From positions 412,352,299-412,416,298 of the forward strand of contig NC_053392.1 of the NCBI RefSeq assembly GCF_905171765.1: a stretch of DNA of 64,000 nucleotides. Direction: 5' to 3'. The notes below the pieces were generated by a model. That model had not been told where the DNA came from. It made no database searches and worked only from the letters and a program-made list of their open reading frames with translations. Source of the DNA: Bufo bufo (lineage: Eukaryota; Chordata; Amphibia; Anura; Bufonidae). Both the position numbers and the translations under genes were made by a program. This document shows positions 40,507-52,566 of this stretch, piece by piece. The stretch's first letter is position 1; each line of letters opens with the position of its first letter.

Positions 40507-43500
40507 GTCACCCAGCGCCTAAAAAATAGGCCTGACATTTATATTCCTCCAAAGCAGTACTGTTTTAGCTGGTCAAGTTATTTTTAGTGACCGTAAAAGC
40601 ACAGTTTTTGTTCTGGGTTGAAAAACAATTCCCAAATTTGCCATTCTCAAAATTAGTGGTTTCTGCTGTATCAGGCCTACTTTAAATCTATCCCTAAAAG
40701 GGTATATTAGATTCAAGGTGCTGATAGGGTCATTCTGAAAAACTTAACACACACACTACAGTGCAGATACAAGTCTAATTCTGTGATTAAACGTATACCT
40801 GTCACCCAGTGCCTAAAAAATAGGCCTGACATTTATATTCCTCCAAATCAGTGCTGTTTTAGCTGGTCAAGTTATTTTTAGTGACCGTAAAAGCACAGTT
40901 TTTGTTCTGGGTTGAAAAACAATTCCCAAATTTGCCATTCTCAAAATTAGTGGTTTCTGCTGTATCAGGCCTACTTTAAATCTATCCCTAAAAGGGTATA
41001 TTAGATTCAAGGTGCTGATAGGGTCATTCTGAAAAACTTAACACACACTCTACAGTGCAGATACAAGTCTAATTCTGTGATTAAACGTATACCTGTCACA
41101 CAGCGCCTAAAAAATAGGCCTCACATTTATATTCATCCAAATCAGTACTGTTTTAGCTGGTCAAGTTATTTTTAGTGACCGTAAAAGCACAGTTTTTGTT
41201 CTGGGTTGAAAAACAATTCCCAAATTTGCCATTCTCAAAATTAGTGGTTTCTGCTGTATCAGGCCTAATTTAAATCTATCCCTAAAAGGGTATATTAGAT
41301 TCAAGGTGCTGATAGGGTCATTCTGAAAAACTTGACACACACGCTACAGTGCAGATACAAGTCTAATTCTGTGATTAAACGTATACCTGTCACACAGCGC
41401 CTAAAAAATAGGCCTCACATTTATATTCCTCCAAATCAGTACTGTTTTAGCTGGTCAAGTTATTTTTAGTGACCGTAAAAGCACAGTTTGTGTTCTGGGT
41501 TGAAAAACAATTCCCAAATTTGCCATTCTCAAAATTAGTGGTTTCTGCTGTATCAGGCCTACTTTAAATCTATCCCTAAAAGGGTATATTAGATTCAAGG
41601 TGCTGATAGGGTCATTCTGAAAAACTTAACACACACGCTACAGTGCAGATACAAGTCTAATTCTGTGATTAAACGTATACCTGTCACACAGCGCCTAAAA
41701 AATAGGCCTGACATTTATATTCCTCCAAATCAGTACTGTTTTAGCTGGTCAAGTTATTTTTAGTGACCGTAAAAGCACAGTTTTTGTTCTGGGTTGAAAA
41801 ACAATTCCCAAATTTGCCATTCTCAAAATTAGTGGTTTCTGCTGTATCAGGCCTAATTTAAATCTATCCCTAAAAGGGTACATTAGATTCAAGGTGCTGA
41901 TAGGGTCATTCTGAAAAACTTGACACACACGCTACAGTGCAGATACAAGTCTAATTCTGTGATTAAACGTATACCTGTCACTCAGCGCCTAAAAAATAGG
42001 CCTGACATTTATATTCCTCCAAATCAGTACTGTTTTAGCTGGTCAAGTAATTTTTAGTGACCGTAAAAGCACAGTTTTTGTTCTGGGTTGAAAAACAATT
42101 CCCAAATTTGCCATTCTCAAAATTTGTTGTTTCTGCTCTATCAGGCCTACTTTAAATCTATCCCTAAAAGGGTATATTAGATTCAAGGTGCTGATAGGGT
42201 CATTCTGAAAAACTTAACACACACGCTACAGTGCAGATACAAGTCTAATTCTGTGATTGAACGTATACCTGTCACACAGCGCCTAAAAAATAGGCCTGAC
42301 ATTTATATTCCTCCAAATCAGTACTGTTTTAGCTGGTCAAGTTATTTTTAGTGACCGTAAAAGCACAGTTTTTGTTCTGGGTTGAAAAACAATTCGCAAA
42401 TTTGCCATTCTCAAAATTAGTGGTTTCTGCTGTATCAGGCCTAATTTAAATCTATCCCTAAAAGGGTACATTAGATTCAAGGTGCTGATAGGGTCATTCT
42501 GAAAAACTTGACACACACGCTACAGTGCAGATACAAGTCTAATTCTGTGATTAAACGTATACCTGTCACTCAGCGCCTAAAAAATAGGCCTCACATTTAT
42601 ATTCCTCCAAATCAGTACTGTTTTAGCTGGTCAAGTAATTTTTAGTGACCGTAAAAGCACAGTTTTTGTTCTGGGTTGAAAAACAATTCCCAAATTTGCC
42701 ATTCTCAAAATTTGTTGTTTCTGCTGTATCAGGCCTACTTTAAATCTATCCCTAAAAGGGTATATTGGATTCAAGGTGCTGATAGGGTCATTCTGAAAAA
42801 CTTAACACACACGCTACAGTGCAGATACAAGTCTAATTCTGTGATTGAACGTATACCTGTCACACAGCGCCTAAGAAATAGGCCTGACATTTATATTCCT
42901 CCAAATCAGTACTGTTTTAGCTGGTCAAGTTATTTTTAGTGACCGTAAAAGCACAGTTTTTGTTTTGGGTTGATAAACAATTCCCAAATTTGCCATTCTC
43001 AAAATTAGTGGTTTCTGCTGTATCAGGCCTACTTTAAATCTATCCCTAAAAGGGTATATTAGATTCAAGGTGCTGATAGGGTCATTCTGAAAAACTTAAC
43101 ACACACGCTACAGTGCAGATACAAGTCTAATTCTGTGATTAAACGTATACCTGTCACCCAGCGCCTAAAAAATAGGCCTCACATTTATATTCCTCCAAAT
43201 CCAGTACTGTTTTAGCTGGTCAAGTTATTTTTAGTGACCGTAAAAGCACAGTTTTTGTTCTGGGTTGAAAAACAATTCCCAAATTTGCCATTCTCAAAAT
43301 TTGTGGTTTCTGCTGTATCAGGCCTACTTTAAATCTATCCCTAAAAGGGTATATTAGATTTAAGGTGCTGATAGGGTCATTCTGAAAAACTTAACACACA
43401 CGCTACAGTGCAGATACAAGTCTAATTCTGTGATTGAACGTATACCTGTCACACAGCGCCTAAAAAATAGGCCTGACATTTATATTCCTCCAAATCAGTA

Positions 43501-44960
43501 CTGTTTTAGCTGATCAAGTTATTTTTAGTGACCGTAAAAGCACAGTTTTTGTTCTGGGTTGAAAAACAATTCCCAAATTTGCCATTCTCAAAATTAGTGG
43601 TTTCTGCTGTATCAGGCCTACTTTAAATCTATCCCTAAAAGGGTATATTAGATTCAAGGTGCTGATAGGGTCATTCTGAAAAACTTAACATACACGCTAC
43701 AGTGCAGATACAAGTCTAATTCTGTGATTAAACGTATACCTGTCACCCAGCGCCTAAAAAATAGGCCTCACATTTATATTCCTCCAAATCCAGTACTGTT
43801 TTAGCTGGTCAAGTTATTTTTAGTGACCGTAAAAGCACAGTTTTTGTTCTGGGTTGAAAAACAATTCCCAAATTTGCCATTCTCAAAATTTGTGGTTTCT
43901 GCTGTATCAGGCCTACTTTAAATCTATCCCTAAAAGGGTATATTAGATTCAAGGTGCTGATAGGGTCATTCTGAAAAACTTAACACACACGCTACAGTGC
44001 AGATACAAGTCTAATTCTGTGATTAAACGTATACCTGTCACACAGCGCCTAAAAAATAGGCCTGACATTTATATTCCTCCAAATCAGTACTGTTTTAGCT
44101 GGTCAAGTTATTTTTAGTGACTGTAAAAGCACAGTTTTTGTTCTGGGTTGAAAAACAATTCCCAAATTTGCCATTCTCAAAATTAGTGGTTTCTGCTGTA
44201 TCAGGCCTACTTTAAATCTATCCCTAAAAGGGTATATTAGATTCAAGGTGCTGATAGGGTCATTCTGAAAAACTTAACACACACGCTACAGTGCAGATAC
44301 AAGTCTAATTCTGTGATTAAACGTATACCTGTCACCCAGCGCCTAAAAAATAGGCCTGACATTTATATTCCTCCAAATTAGTACTGTTTTAGCTGGTCAA
44401 GTTATTTTTAGTGACCGTAAAAGCACAGTTTTTGTTCTGGGTTGAAAAACAATTCCCAAATTTGCCATTCTCAAAATTTGTGGTTTCTGCTGTATCAGGC
44501 CTACTTTAAATCTATCTCTAAAAGGGTATATTAGATTCAAGGTGCTGATAGGGTCATTCTGAAAAACCTAACACACACGCTACAGTGCAGATACAAGTCT
44601 AATTCTGTGATTAAACGTATACCTGTCACACAGCGCCTAAAAAATAGGCCTGACATTTATATTCCTCCAAATCAGTACTGTTTTAGCTGGTCAAGTTATT
44701 TTTAGTGACCGTAAAAGCACAGTTTTTGTTCTGGGTTGAAAAACAATTCCCAAATTTGCCATTTTCAAAATTAGTGGTTTCTGCTGTATCAGACCTACTT
44801 TAAATCTATCCCTAAAAGGGTATATTAGATTCAAGGTGCTGATAGGGTCATTCTGAAAAACTTAACACACACGCTACAGTGCAGATACAAGTCTAATTCT
44901 GTGATTAAACGTATACCTGTCACACAGCGCCTAAAAAATAGGCCTCACATTTATATTCAG
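40507..44960 (+). repeat. hAT-2 array of about 15 units of 294-295 bp
   Basis: GTCAC(C/A)CAGCGCCTAAAAA starts at 40507, 40801, 41095, 41389, 41683, 41977 and so on to 44919, with constant 294-bp spacing (two of 295). Units are almost identical. Variants recur at every second unit, for example CTTGACAC near 41330, 41918 and 42506, and a CCAGTACTG insertion near 43200 and 43788. There is no coding sequence in the array. Confidence 0.95.
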
Positions 44961-45085
44961 CTAAATCTGTCATTACTGGTGTGCCTGTATTAGTGTAATA
45001 CGGTACCTAAATAGATAGCCAGACTGGATTTTAATTCAATACATTGGCCCGAATAATATTTTTCTTATTGTGGTGAACGGTAACA

Positions 45086-48000
45086 ATGAGGAAAACATCT
45101 AGTAAGGGACGTGGACATGGTCGTGGTGGTGTTAGTGGACCCTCTGGTGCTGGGAGAGGACGTGGCCGTTCTGCCACAGCCACACGTCCTAGTGTACCAA
45201 CTACCTCAGGTCCCAGTAGCCGCCATAATTTACAGGGATATTTGGTGGGGCCCAATGCCGTTCTAAGGATGGTAAGGCCTGAGCAGGTACAGGCATTAGT
45301 CAATTGGGTGGCCGACAGTGCATCCAGCACGTTCACATTATCTCCCACCCAGTCTTCTGCAGAAAGCGCACAGATGGCGCATGAAAACCAAGCACATCAG
45401 TCTGTCACATCACCCCCATGCATATCAGGGAAACTGTCTGAGCCTCAAGTTATGCAGCAGTCTCTTATGCTGTTTGAAGACTCTGCTGCCAGGGTTTCCC
45501 AAGGGCATCCACCTAACCCTTCCCCAGGGGTGGAAGAGATAGAATGCACTAACGCACAACCACTTATGTTTCCTGATGATGAGGACATGGGAATACCACC
45601 TCAGCACGTCTCTGATGATGACGAAACACAGGTGCCAACTGCTGCGTCTTTCTGCAGTGTGCAGACTGAACAGGAGGTCAGGGATCAAGACTGGGTGGAA
45701 GACGATGCAGGGGACGATGAGGTCCTAGACCCCACATGGAATGAAGGTCGTGCCACTGACTTTCACAGTTCGGAGGAAGAGGCAGTGGTGAGACCGAGCC
45801 AACAGCGTAGCAAAAGACAAAGAGGGAGCAGTGGGCAAAATCAGAACACCCGCCGCCAAGAGACTCCGCCTGCTACTGACCGCCGGCATCTGGGACCGAG
45901 CACCCCAAAGGCAGCTTTAGGAGTTCCCTGGCATCGCACTTCTTCAAACAATGTGCTGACGACAAGACCCGAGTGGTTTGCACGCTGTGCCATCAGAGCC
46001 TGAAGCGAGGCATTAACGTTCTGAACCTTAGCACAACCTGCATGACCAGGCACCTGCATGCAAAGCATGAACTGCAGTGGAGTAAACACCTTAAAAACAA
46101 GGAAGTCACTCAGGCTCCCCCTGCTACCTCTTCTGCTGCTGCCGCCTCGGCCTCTTCTGCTGCTGCCGCCGCCTCGGCCTCTTCCTCCGCCTCTGGAGGA
46201 ACGTTGGCACTTGCCGCCCAGCAAACATGGGATGTACCACCAACACCACCACCTGCGTCACCAAGCATCTCAACCATGTCACACGGCAGCATTCAGCTCT
46301 CCATCTCACAAACATTTGAGAGAAAGCGTAAATTCCCACCTAGCCACCCTCGATCCCTGGCCCTCAATGGCAGCATTTCTAAACTACTGGCCTATGAAAT
46401 GCTGTCATTTAGGCTGGTGGGGACAGACAGCTTCAAACAGCTCATGTCGCTTGCTGTCCCACAGTATGTTGTTCCCAGCCGCCACTACTTCTCCAAGAAA
46501 GCCGTGCCTTCCCTGCACAACCAAGTATCCGATAAAATCAAGTGTGCACTGCTCAACGCCATCTGTGGCAAGGTCCACCTAACCACAGATACGTGGACCT
46601 GTAAGCACGGCCAGGGACGCTATATCTCCCTAACTGCACACTGGGTAAATGTAGTGGCAGCTGGGACCCAGGCGGAGAGCTGTTTGGCGCACGTCCTTCC
46701 GCCGCCAAGGATCGCAGGGCAACATTCTTTGCCTCCTGTCTCCTCCTCCTCCTACTCAGCTTCCTCCTCCTCTTCTTCCACCTGCTCATCCAGTCAGCCA
46801 CACACCTTCACCACCAACTTCAGCACAGCCCGGGGTAAACGTCAGCAGGCCGTTCTGAAACTCATATGTTTGGGGGACAGGCCCCACACCGTACAGGAGT
46901 TGTGGCGGGGTATAGAACAACAGACCGACGAGTGGATGCTGCCGGTGAGCCTCAAGCCTGGCCTGGTGGTGTGCGATAATGGGCAAAATCTCGTTGCAGC
47001 TCTGGGACTAGCCGGTTTGACGCACATCCCTTGCCTGGCGCATGTGCTGAATTTGGTGGTGCAGAAGTTCATTCACAACTACCCCGACATGTCAGAGCTG
47101 CTGCATAAAGTGCGGGCCGTCTGTTCACGCTTCCGGCGTTCACACCCTGCCGCTGCTCGCCTGTCTGCGCTACAGCGTAACTTCGGCCTTCCCGCTCACC
47201 GCCTCATATGCGACGTGCCCACCAGGTGGAACTCCACCTTGCACATGCTGGACAGACTGTGCGAGCAGCAGCAGGCCATAGTGGAGTTTCAGCTGTAGCA
47301 CGCACGGGTCAGTCGCACTGCGGAACAGCACCACTTCACCACCAATGACTGGGCCTCCATGCGAGACCTGTGTGCCCTGTTGCGCTGTTTCGAGTACTCC
47401 ACCAACATGGCCAGTGGCGATGACGCCATTATCAGCGTTACAATACCACTTCTATGTCTCCTTGAGAAAACACTTAGGGCGATGATGGAAGAGGAGGTGG
47501 CCCAGGAGGAGGAGGAAGAGGGATCATTTTTAGCACTTTCAGGCCAGTCTCTTCGAAGTGACTCAGAGGGAGGTTTTTTGCAACAGCAGAGGCCAGGTAC
47601 AAATGTGGCCAGACAGGGCCCACTACTGGAGGACGAGGAGGACGAGGATGAGGAGGAGGTGGAGGAGGATGAGGATGAAGCATGTTCACAGCGGGGTGGC
47701 ACCCAAAGCAGCTCGGGCCCATCACTGGTGCGTGGCTGGGGGGAAACACAGGACGATGACGATACGCCTCCCACAGAGGACAGCTTGTCCTTACCTATGG
47801 GCAGCCTGGCACACATGAGCGACTACATGCTGCAGTGTTTGCGCAACGACAGCAGAGTTGCCTACATTTTAACGTGTGCGGACTACTGGGTTGCCACCTT
47901 GCTGGATCCCTGGTACAAAGACAATGTGCCCACCTTACTTCCTACACTGGAGCGTGATAGGAAGATGCGCGAGTACAAGCGCACGTTGGTAGACGCGCTA

Positions 48001-48507
48001 CTGAGAGCATTCCCAAATGTCACAGGGGAACCAGTGGAAGCCCAAGGCGAAGGCAGAGGAGGAGCAAGAGGTCGCCAACACAGCTGTGTCACGGCCAGCT
48101 CCTCTGAGGGCAGGGTTAGCATGGCAGAGATGTGGAAAAGTTTTGTCACCACGCCACAGCTAACTGCACCACCACCTGATACGGAACGTGTTAGCAGGAG
48201 GCAACATTTCAATAACATGGTGGAACAGTACCTGTGCACACCCCTCCACGTACTGACTGATGGTTCGGCCCCATTCAACTTCTGGGTCTCCAAATTGTCC
48301 ACGTGGCCAGAGCTAGCCTTTTATGCCTTGGAGGTGCTGGCCTGCCCGGCGGCCAGCGTTTTGTCTGAACGTGTATTCAGCACGGCAGGGGGCGTCATTA
48401 CAGACAAACGCAGCCGCCTGTCTACAGCCAATGTGGACAAGCTGACGTTCATAAAAATGAACCAGGCATGGATCCCACAGGACCTGTCCATCCCTTGTGC
48501 AGATTAG
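45086..48507 (+). pseudogene. hAT-2 transposase with BED zinc finger, two lesions
   Basis: About 1,140 codons. Residues 1-40 are Gly/Arg-rich (KGRGHGRGG), followed by an acidic, serine-rich region (DDDETQ, DWVEDDAGDDE). The BED finger (VVCTLC, then TRHLHAKH) lies at about 285-320 and binds the transposon ends. The RNase H-fold catalytic parts are TTDTW (about residue 500), VVCDNG followed by CLAHVLNL (about 630), and the final glutamate region SERVFSTAGG (about 1095). The C-terminal dimerisation domain (LSTWPELAFYALEVLACP) is intact and ends at the TAG at 48505. Compared with hAT-1, one base is missing near 45914, and the TAG at 47296-47298 replaces a CAG. Homopolymeric acidic stretches lie at 47495-47680. 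Confidence 0.92.
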
Positions 48508-48599
48508 ATATTAACTACCTCCCCTTAACAATATATTATTGTACTCCAGGGCACTTCCTCATTCAATCCTATTTTTATTTTCATTTTACCATTATATTG

Positions 48600-50645
48600 C
48601 GGGGCAACCCAAAGTTGAATGAACCTCTCCTCTGTGCCGGGGCCTAAATATGTGACAGTGGCCTGTTCCAGTCGTGGGTGACGTGAAGCCTGATTCTCTG
48701 CTATTACATGAAGACTGATTCTGTGCTGACATGAAGCCAGATTCTCTGTTATGGGACCTCTCTCCTCTGCCTGGGTGCCTGAGCCTAAATATGTGACAAT
48801 GGCCTGTTCCAGTGGTGGGTGACGTGAAGCCTGATTCTCTGCTATGACATGAAGACTGATTCTGTGCTGACATGAAGCCAGATTCTCTGTTACGGGACCT
48901 CTCTCCTCTGCCTGGGTGCCTGGGCCTAAATATGTGACAATGGCCTGTTCCAGTGGTGGGTGACGTAAAGCTTGATTCTCTGCTATGACATGAAGACTGA
49001 TTCTGTGCTGACATGAAGCCAGATTCTCTGTTACGGGACCTCTCTCCTCTGTCTGGGTGCCGGGGCCTAAATATGTGACAGTGGCCTGTTCCAGTGGTGG
49101 GTGATGTGAAGCCTGATTCTCTGCTATGACATGAACACTGATTCTCTGCTGACATGAAGCCAGATTCTCTGTTACAGGACCTCTCTCCTCTGTCTGGGTG
49201 CCTGGGCCTAAATATGTGACAGTGGCCTGTTCCAGTGCTGGGTGATGTGAAGCCTGATTCTCTGCTATGACATGAAGACTGATTCTGTGCTGACATGAAG
49301 CCAGATTCTCTGTTACGGGACCTCTCTCCTCTGCCTGGGTGCCGGGGCCTAAATATGTGACAGTGGCCTGTTCCAGTGGTGGGTGACGTGAAGCCTGATT
49401 CTCTGCTATGACATGAAGACTGATTCTGTGCTGACATGAAGCCAGATTCTCTGTTACGGGACCTCTCTCCTCTGTCTGGGTGCCGGGGCCTAAATATGTG
49501 ACAGTGGCCTGTTCCAGTGGTGGGTGATGTGAAGCCTGATTCTCTGCTATGACATGAAGACTGATTCTCTGCTGACATGAAGCCAGATTCTCTGTTACAG
49601 GACCTCTCTCCTCTGTCTGGGTGCCTGGGCCTAAATATGTGACAGTGGCCTGTTCCAGTGCTGGGTGATGTGAAGCCTGATTCTCTGCTATGACATGAAG
49701 ACTGATTCTGTGCTGACATGAAGCCAGATTCTCTGTTACGGGACCTCTCTCCTCTGCCTGGGTGCCGGGGCCTAAATATGTGACAGTGGCCTGTTCCAGT
49801 GGTGGGTGACGTGAAGCCTGATTCTCTGCTATGACATGAAGACTGATTCTGTGCTGACATGAAGCCAGATTCTCTGTTACGGGACCTCTCTCCTCTCTCT
49901 GGGTGCCGGGGCCTAAATGTGTGACACTGGCCTGTTCCAGTGGTGGGTGACGTGAAGCCTGATTCTCTGCTATGACATGAAGACTGATTCTGTGCTGACA
50001 TGATGCCAGATTCTCTGTTACGGGACCTCTCTCCTCTGTCTGGGTGCCGGGGCCTAAATATGTGACAGTGGCCTGTTCCAGTGGTGGGTGACGTGAAGCC
50101 TGATTCTCTGCTATGACATGAAGACTGATTCTCTGCTGACATGAAGCCAGATTCTCTGTTACTGGACCTCTCTCCTCTGCCTGGGTGCCTGGGCCTAAAT
50201 ATGTGACAGTGGCCTGTTCCAGTGGTGGGTGACGTGAAGCCTGATTCTCTGCTATGACATGAAGACTGATTCTCTGCTGACATGAAGCCAGATTCTCTGT
50301 TACGGGACCTCTCTCCTCTGCCTGGGTGCCTGGGCCTAAATATGTGACAGTGGCCTGTTCCAGTGGTGGGTGACGTGAAGCCTGATTCTCTGCTATGACA
50401 TGAAGACTGATTCTGTGCTGACATGAAGCCAGATTCTCTGTTACGGGACCTCTCTCCTCTGTCTGGGTGCCGGGGCCTAAATGTGTGACAGTGGCCTGTT
50501 CCAGTGGTGGGTGACGTGAAGCCTGATTCTCTGCTATGACATGAAGACTGATTCTCTGCTGGCATGAAGCCAGATTCTCTGCTATGGTATGAAGAGACTG
50601 ATTCTCTGCTGACGTGAAGCCAGATTCTCTGCTATGGGACCTCTG
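48600..50645. repeat. hAT-2 3' array of about 14 units of 141 bp
   Basis: The motif GGGACCTCTCTCCTCTG recurs at 48753, 48894, 49035 and onward at 141-bp steps. The unit also holds GACATGAAGACTGATTCT and TGGCCTGTTCCAGT. Because 141 is divisible by three and one minus-strand frame lacks stops, a 657-codon open frame results, which I do not call a gene. The terminal 290 bp (50646-50933) holds GGGTTCGGG repeats and the inverted repeat. Confidence 0.92.
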
Positions 50646-50933
50646 TCCAATTGATATTGGTTAATTTTAATTTTTTTAATTTTAATTCATTTCCCTATCC
50701 ACATTTGTTTGCAGGGGATTTACCTACATGTTGCTGCCTTTTGCAGCCCTGTAGCTCTTTCCTGGGCTGTTTTACAGCCTTTTTAGTGCCGAAAAGTTTG
50801 GTTTCCCATTGACTTCAATGGGGTTCGAGTTCGGGACGAAGTTCGGGTCGGGTTCGGATCCCGAACCCGAACATTTCCGGGAAGTTCGGCCGAACTTCTC
50901 GAACCCGAACATCCAGGTGTTCGCTCAACTCTA

Positions 50934-50941
50934 TTAAGTAG
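50934..50941. repeat. hAT-2 target-site duplication, right
   Basis: TTAAGTAG, identical to 39546-39553. The U2-like unit continues directly after it. Confidence 0.95.
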
Positions 50942-51797
50942 TACTATTCTTATTATTTTAATCCCTGTTACATCCCCTATCAGGGGACGTGTATATTGCA
51001 TCGATTTTAGGAACAGGGTGATGGAAAAAGATGCTTGGTCGGTCCTCCTACTTCAAATTTGGGGCACTGGGCATACAATCTAATGTGCCACCAGATAGGA
51101 GTGGTGTGTTAAGTAGTACTATTCTTATCAGTTTAATCCCTGTTACGTCCCCTATCATGGGACGTGCATATGGCATCGATTTTACGAACCGGGAGATGGA
51201 AAAAGATGCTTGGTCGGTCTTCCTACTTCAAATTTGGGGCACTGCGCATGCAATCTAATGTGCCACCAGATAGGAGTGTTGTGTTAAGTAGTACTATTCT
51301 TATCAGTTTAATCTCTGTTACGTCCTCTATCAGGGGACATGTATATGGCATCGATTTTAGGAACCGGGAGATGGAAAAAGATGCTTGGTCGGTCCTCCTA
51401 CTTCAAATTTGGGGCACTGCGCGTACGCTGTGTAATGTACTGTGCAATCCCAATATGTGTGGTGTGTAAAGTACTACTATTCCTATCAGTTTAATCCCTG
51501 TTACGTTCACTAGTATTATTATTATTATTATTATTATTATAAGGTGTGTTAAGTAGTACTATTCTTATCAGTTTAATCCCTGTTACGTCCCCCATCAGGG
51601 GACGTGTATATGGAATTGATTTTAGGAACCGGGAGATGGAAAAAGATGCTTGGTCGGTCCTCCTACTTCAAATTTGGGGCACTGCGCATGCAATCTACTG
51701 TGCCACCAGATAGGAGTGGTGTGTTAAGTAGTACTATTCCTATCAGTTTAATCCCTGTTACGTCCCCTATCAGGGGACGTGTATCGAATAGATTTTA
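50934..51797 (+). repeat. U2 snRNA-derived tandem array, right part
   Basis: TTAAGTAG phase marks lie at 50934, 51109 and 51284, then at 51549 and 51724 after a degenerate unit (about 51466) and a (TTA)n run at 51513-51541. Each unit keeps a hairpin with arms ACGTCCCC and GGGGACGT (or one-base variants) where U2 has stem IIb, GTCCTC/GAGGAC. The Sm-site region reads GATTTTAGG, against AUUUUUGG in U2. The last unit is truncated at 51797. Confidence 0.82.
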
Positions 51798-52560
51798 GAC
51801 AACCGCAAAGAGTTGTAAAAAAGTTGACACACTCATGACATAAATTTTATCCCTCTATGCGTCAATCTTGGTGTAGTGATGACTGTGCTCGTGAGCACGT
51901 TTGGGAGATTGCAGGCGATGGGGGTTTTTCAAAGTCTATGGTCGTGCTGAGGTAGTTCAGTGACAGTTAAGTGACCCAGAAAACAATGATTCTGCAGTGT
52001 GGGCCCATTGTTGGCCTAGTAGGCTTTAATGATCACCTTAGATGATCACAAAGAAAATTAATGTTTTTTCTATGCAAAATTATCCAGCCGATCGCTTTTG
52101 GTCTGTTCACAATGAAGCAACGACCTTATCATCTGGGGTGTGCCAACATTGCCATTGCCAACACACTCATAGAGGTGGTCGCTTCATTGTGATACGCAAG
52201 CCCCTTCACCACAACAAGGTAACGATCATGAAGGGGAATTGACACATGATGTATGTGCCTTTTTTTTTGTTTGGTTTTTGAAGCCACAGTGCAGCACCAG
52301 AGGCCAGAAAAACTAGGAATGTACACATGCCTGAAAAATTAGGTATTGTTGCAGCCGCTGCTGTAGCAGCGGCCAGAAAAAATGGTGTTTGTTTCCCAGG
52401 CAGAAAGTGCCCTAAAACATTGCGTCTTGAACCCTAGTTGGTGGCGGATAAGTCACGCAAGTCATCCGGCATTCAGAGATAAAATACAGCAGCGTGTGGA
52501 CCATTTTTAGCCCAAGGCAGCTCATCTCTTCACCAGGCCTTTTTTAGTCTAATGTATCGC
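51798..52560 (-). other. hAT-3 3' flank, no gene
   Basis: This is non-coding sequence between the U2-like array and the hAT-3 transposase remnant. It contains a short inverted pair (CAATGAAGCAACGACC near 52110 and GGTCGCTTCATTGTG near 52177) and GCAGCCGCTGCTGTAGCAGCGGC. It may be a remnant of the element tail. Confidence 0.45.
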
Positions 52561-52566
52561 CCACTG

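Larger units (their letters stand above)
39554..50933 (+). mobile_element. hAT-2, 11.4-kb hAT transposon with satellite-like arrays and 8-bp duplication
   Basis: Ends TAGGGATAAGCGAAC (left) and TAGAGTTGAGCGAAC (right, reverse complement) match at 12 of 15 positions. The element is flanked by a perfect 8-bp duplication TTAAGTAG (39546-39553 and 50934-50941) within the U2-like array, whose 175-bp phase continues across it. Internally it has a promoter-like leader, a 68/78-bp array, about 15 units of 294-295 bp, a BED-hAT transposase with two lesions, and about 14 units of 141 bp. Eight-bp duplications and a BED/C-terminal dimerisation transposase define the hAT superfamily. An unusually large share, about 60%, is tandem repeat. 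Confidence 0.93.

Noticed and set aside
40507..44960. CRISPR-like or centromeric satellite interpretation of the 294-bp array
   Set aside because: The units have no spacers, and the array lies inside a hAT transposon with defined ends in a eukaryotic genome.
48592..50565. A 657-residue repetitive protein on the minus strand
   Set aside because: It is a frame by-product of a 141-bp tandem repeat in the hAT-2 tail. No promoter or homology is visible. Kept only as an observation.
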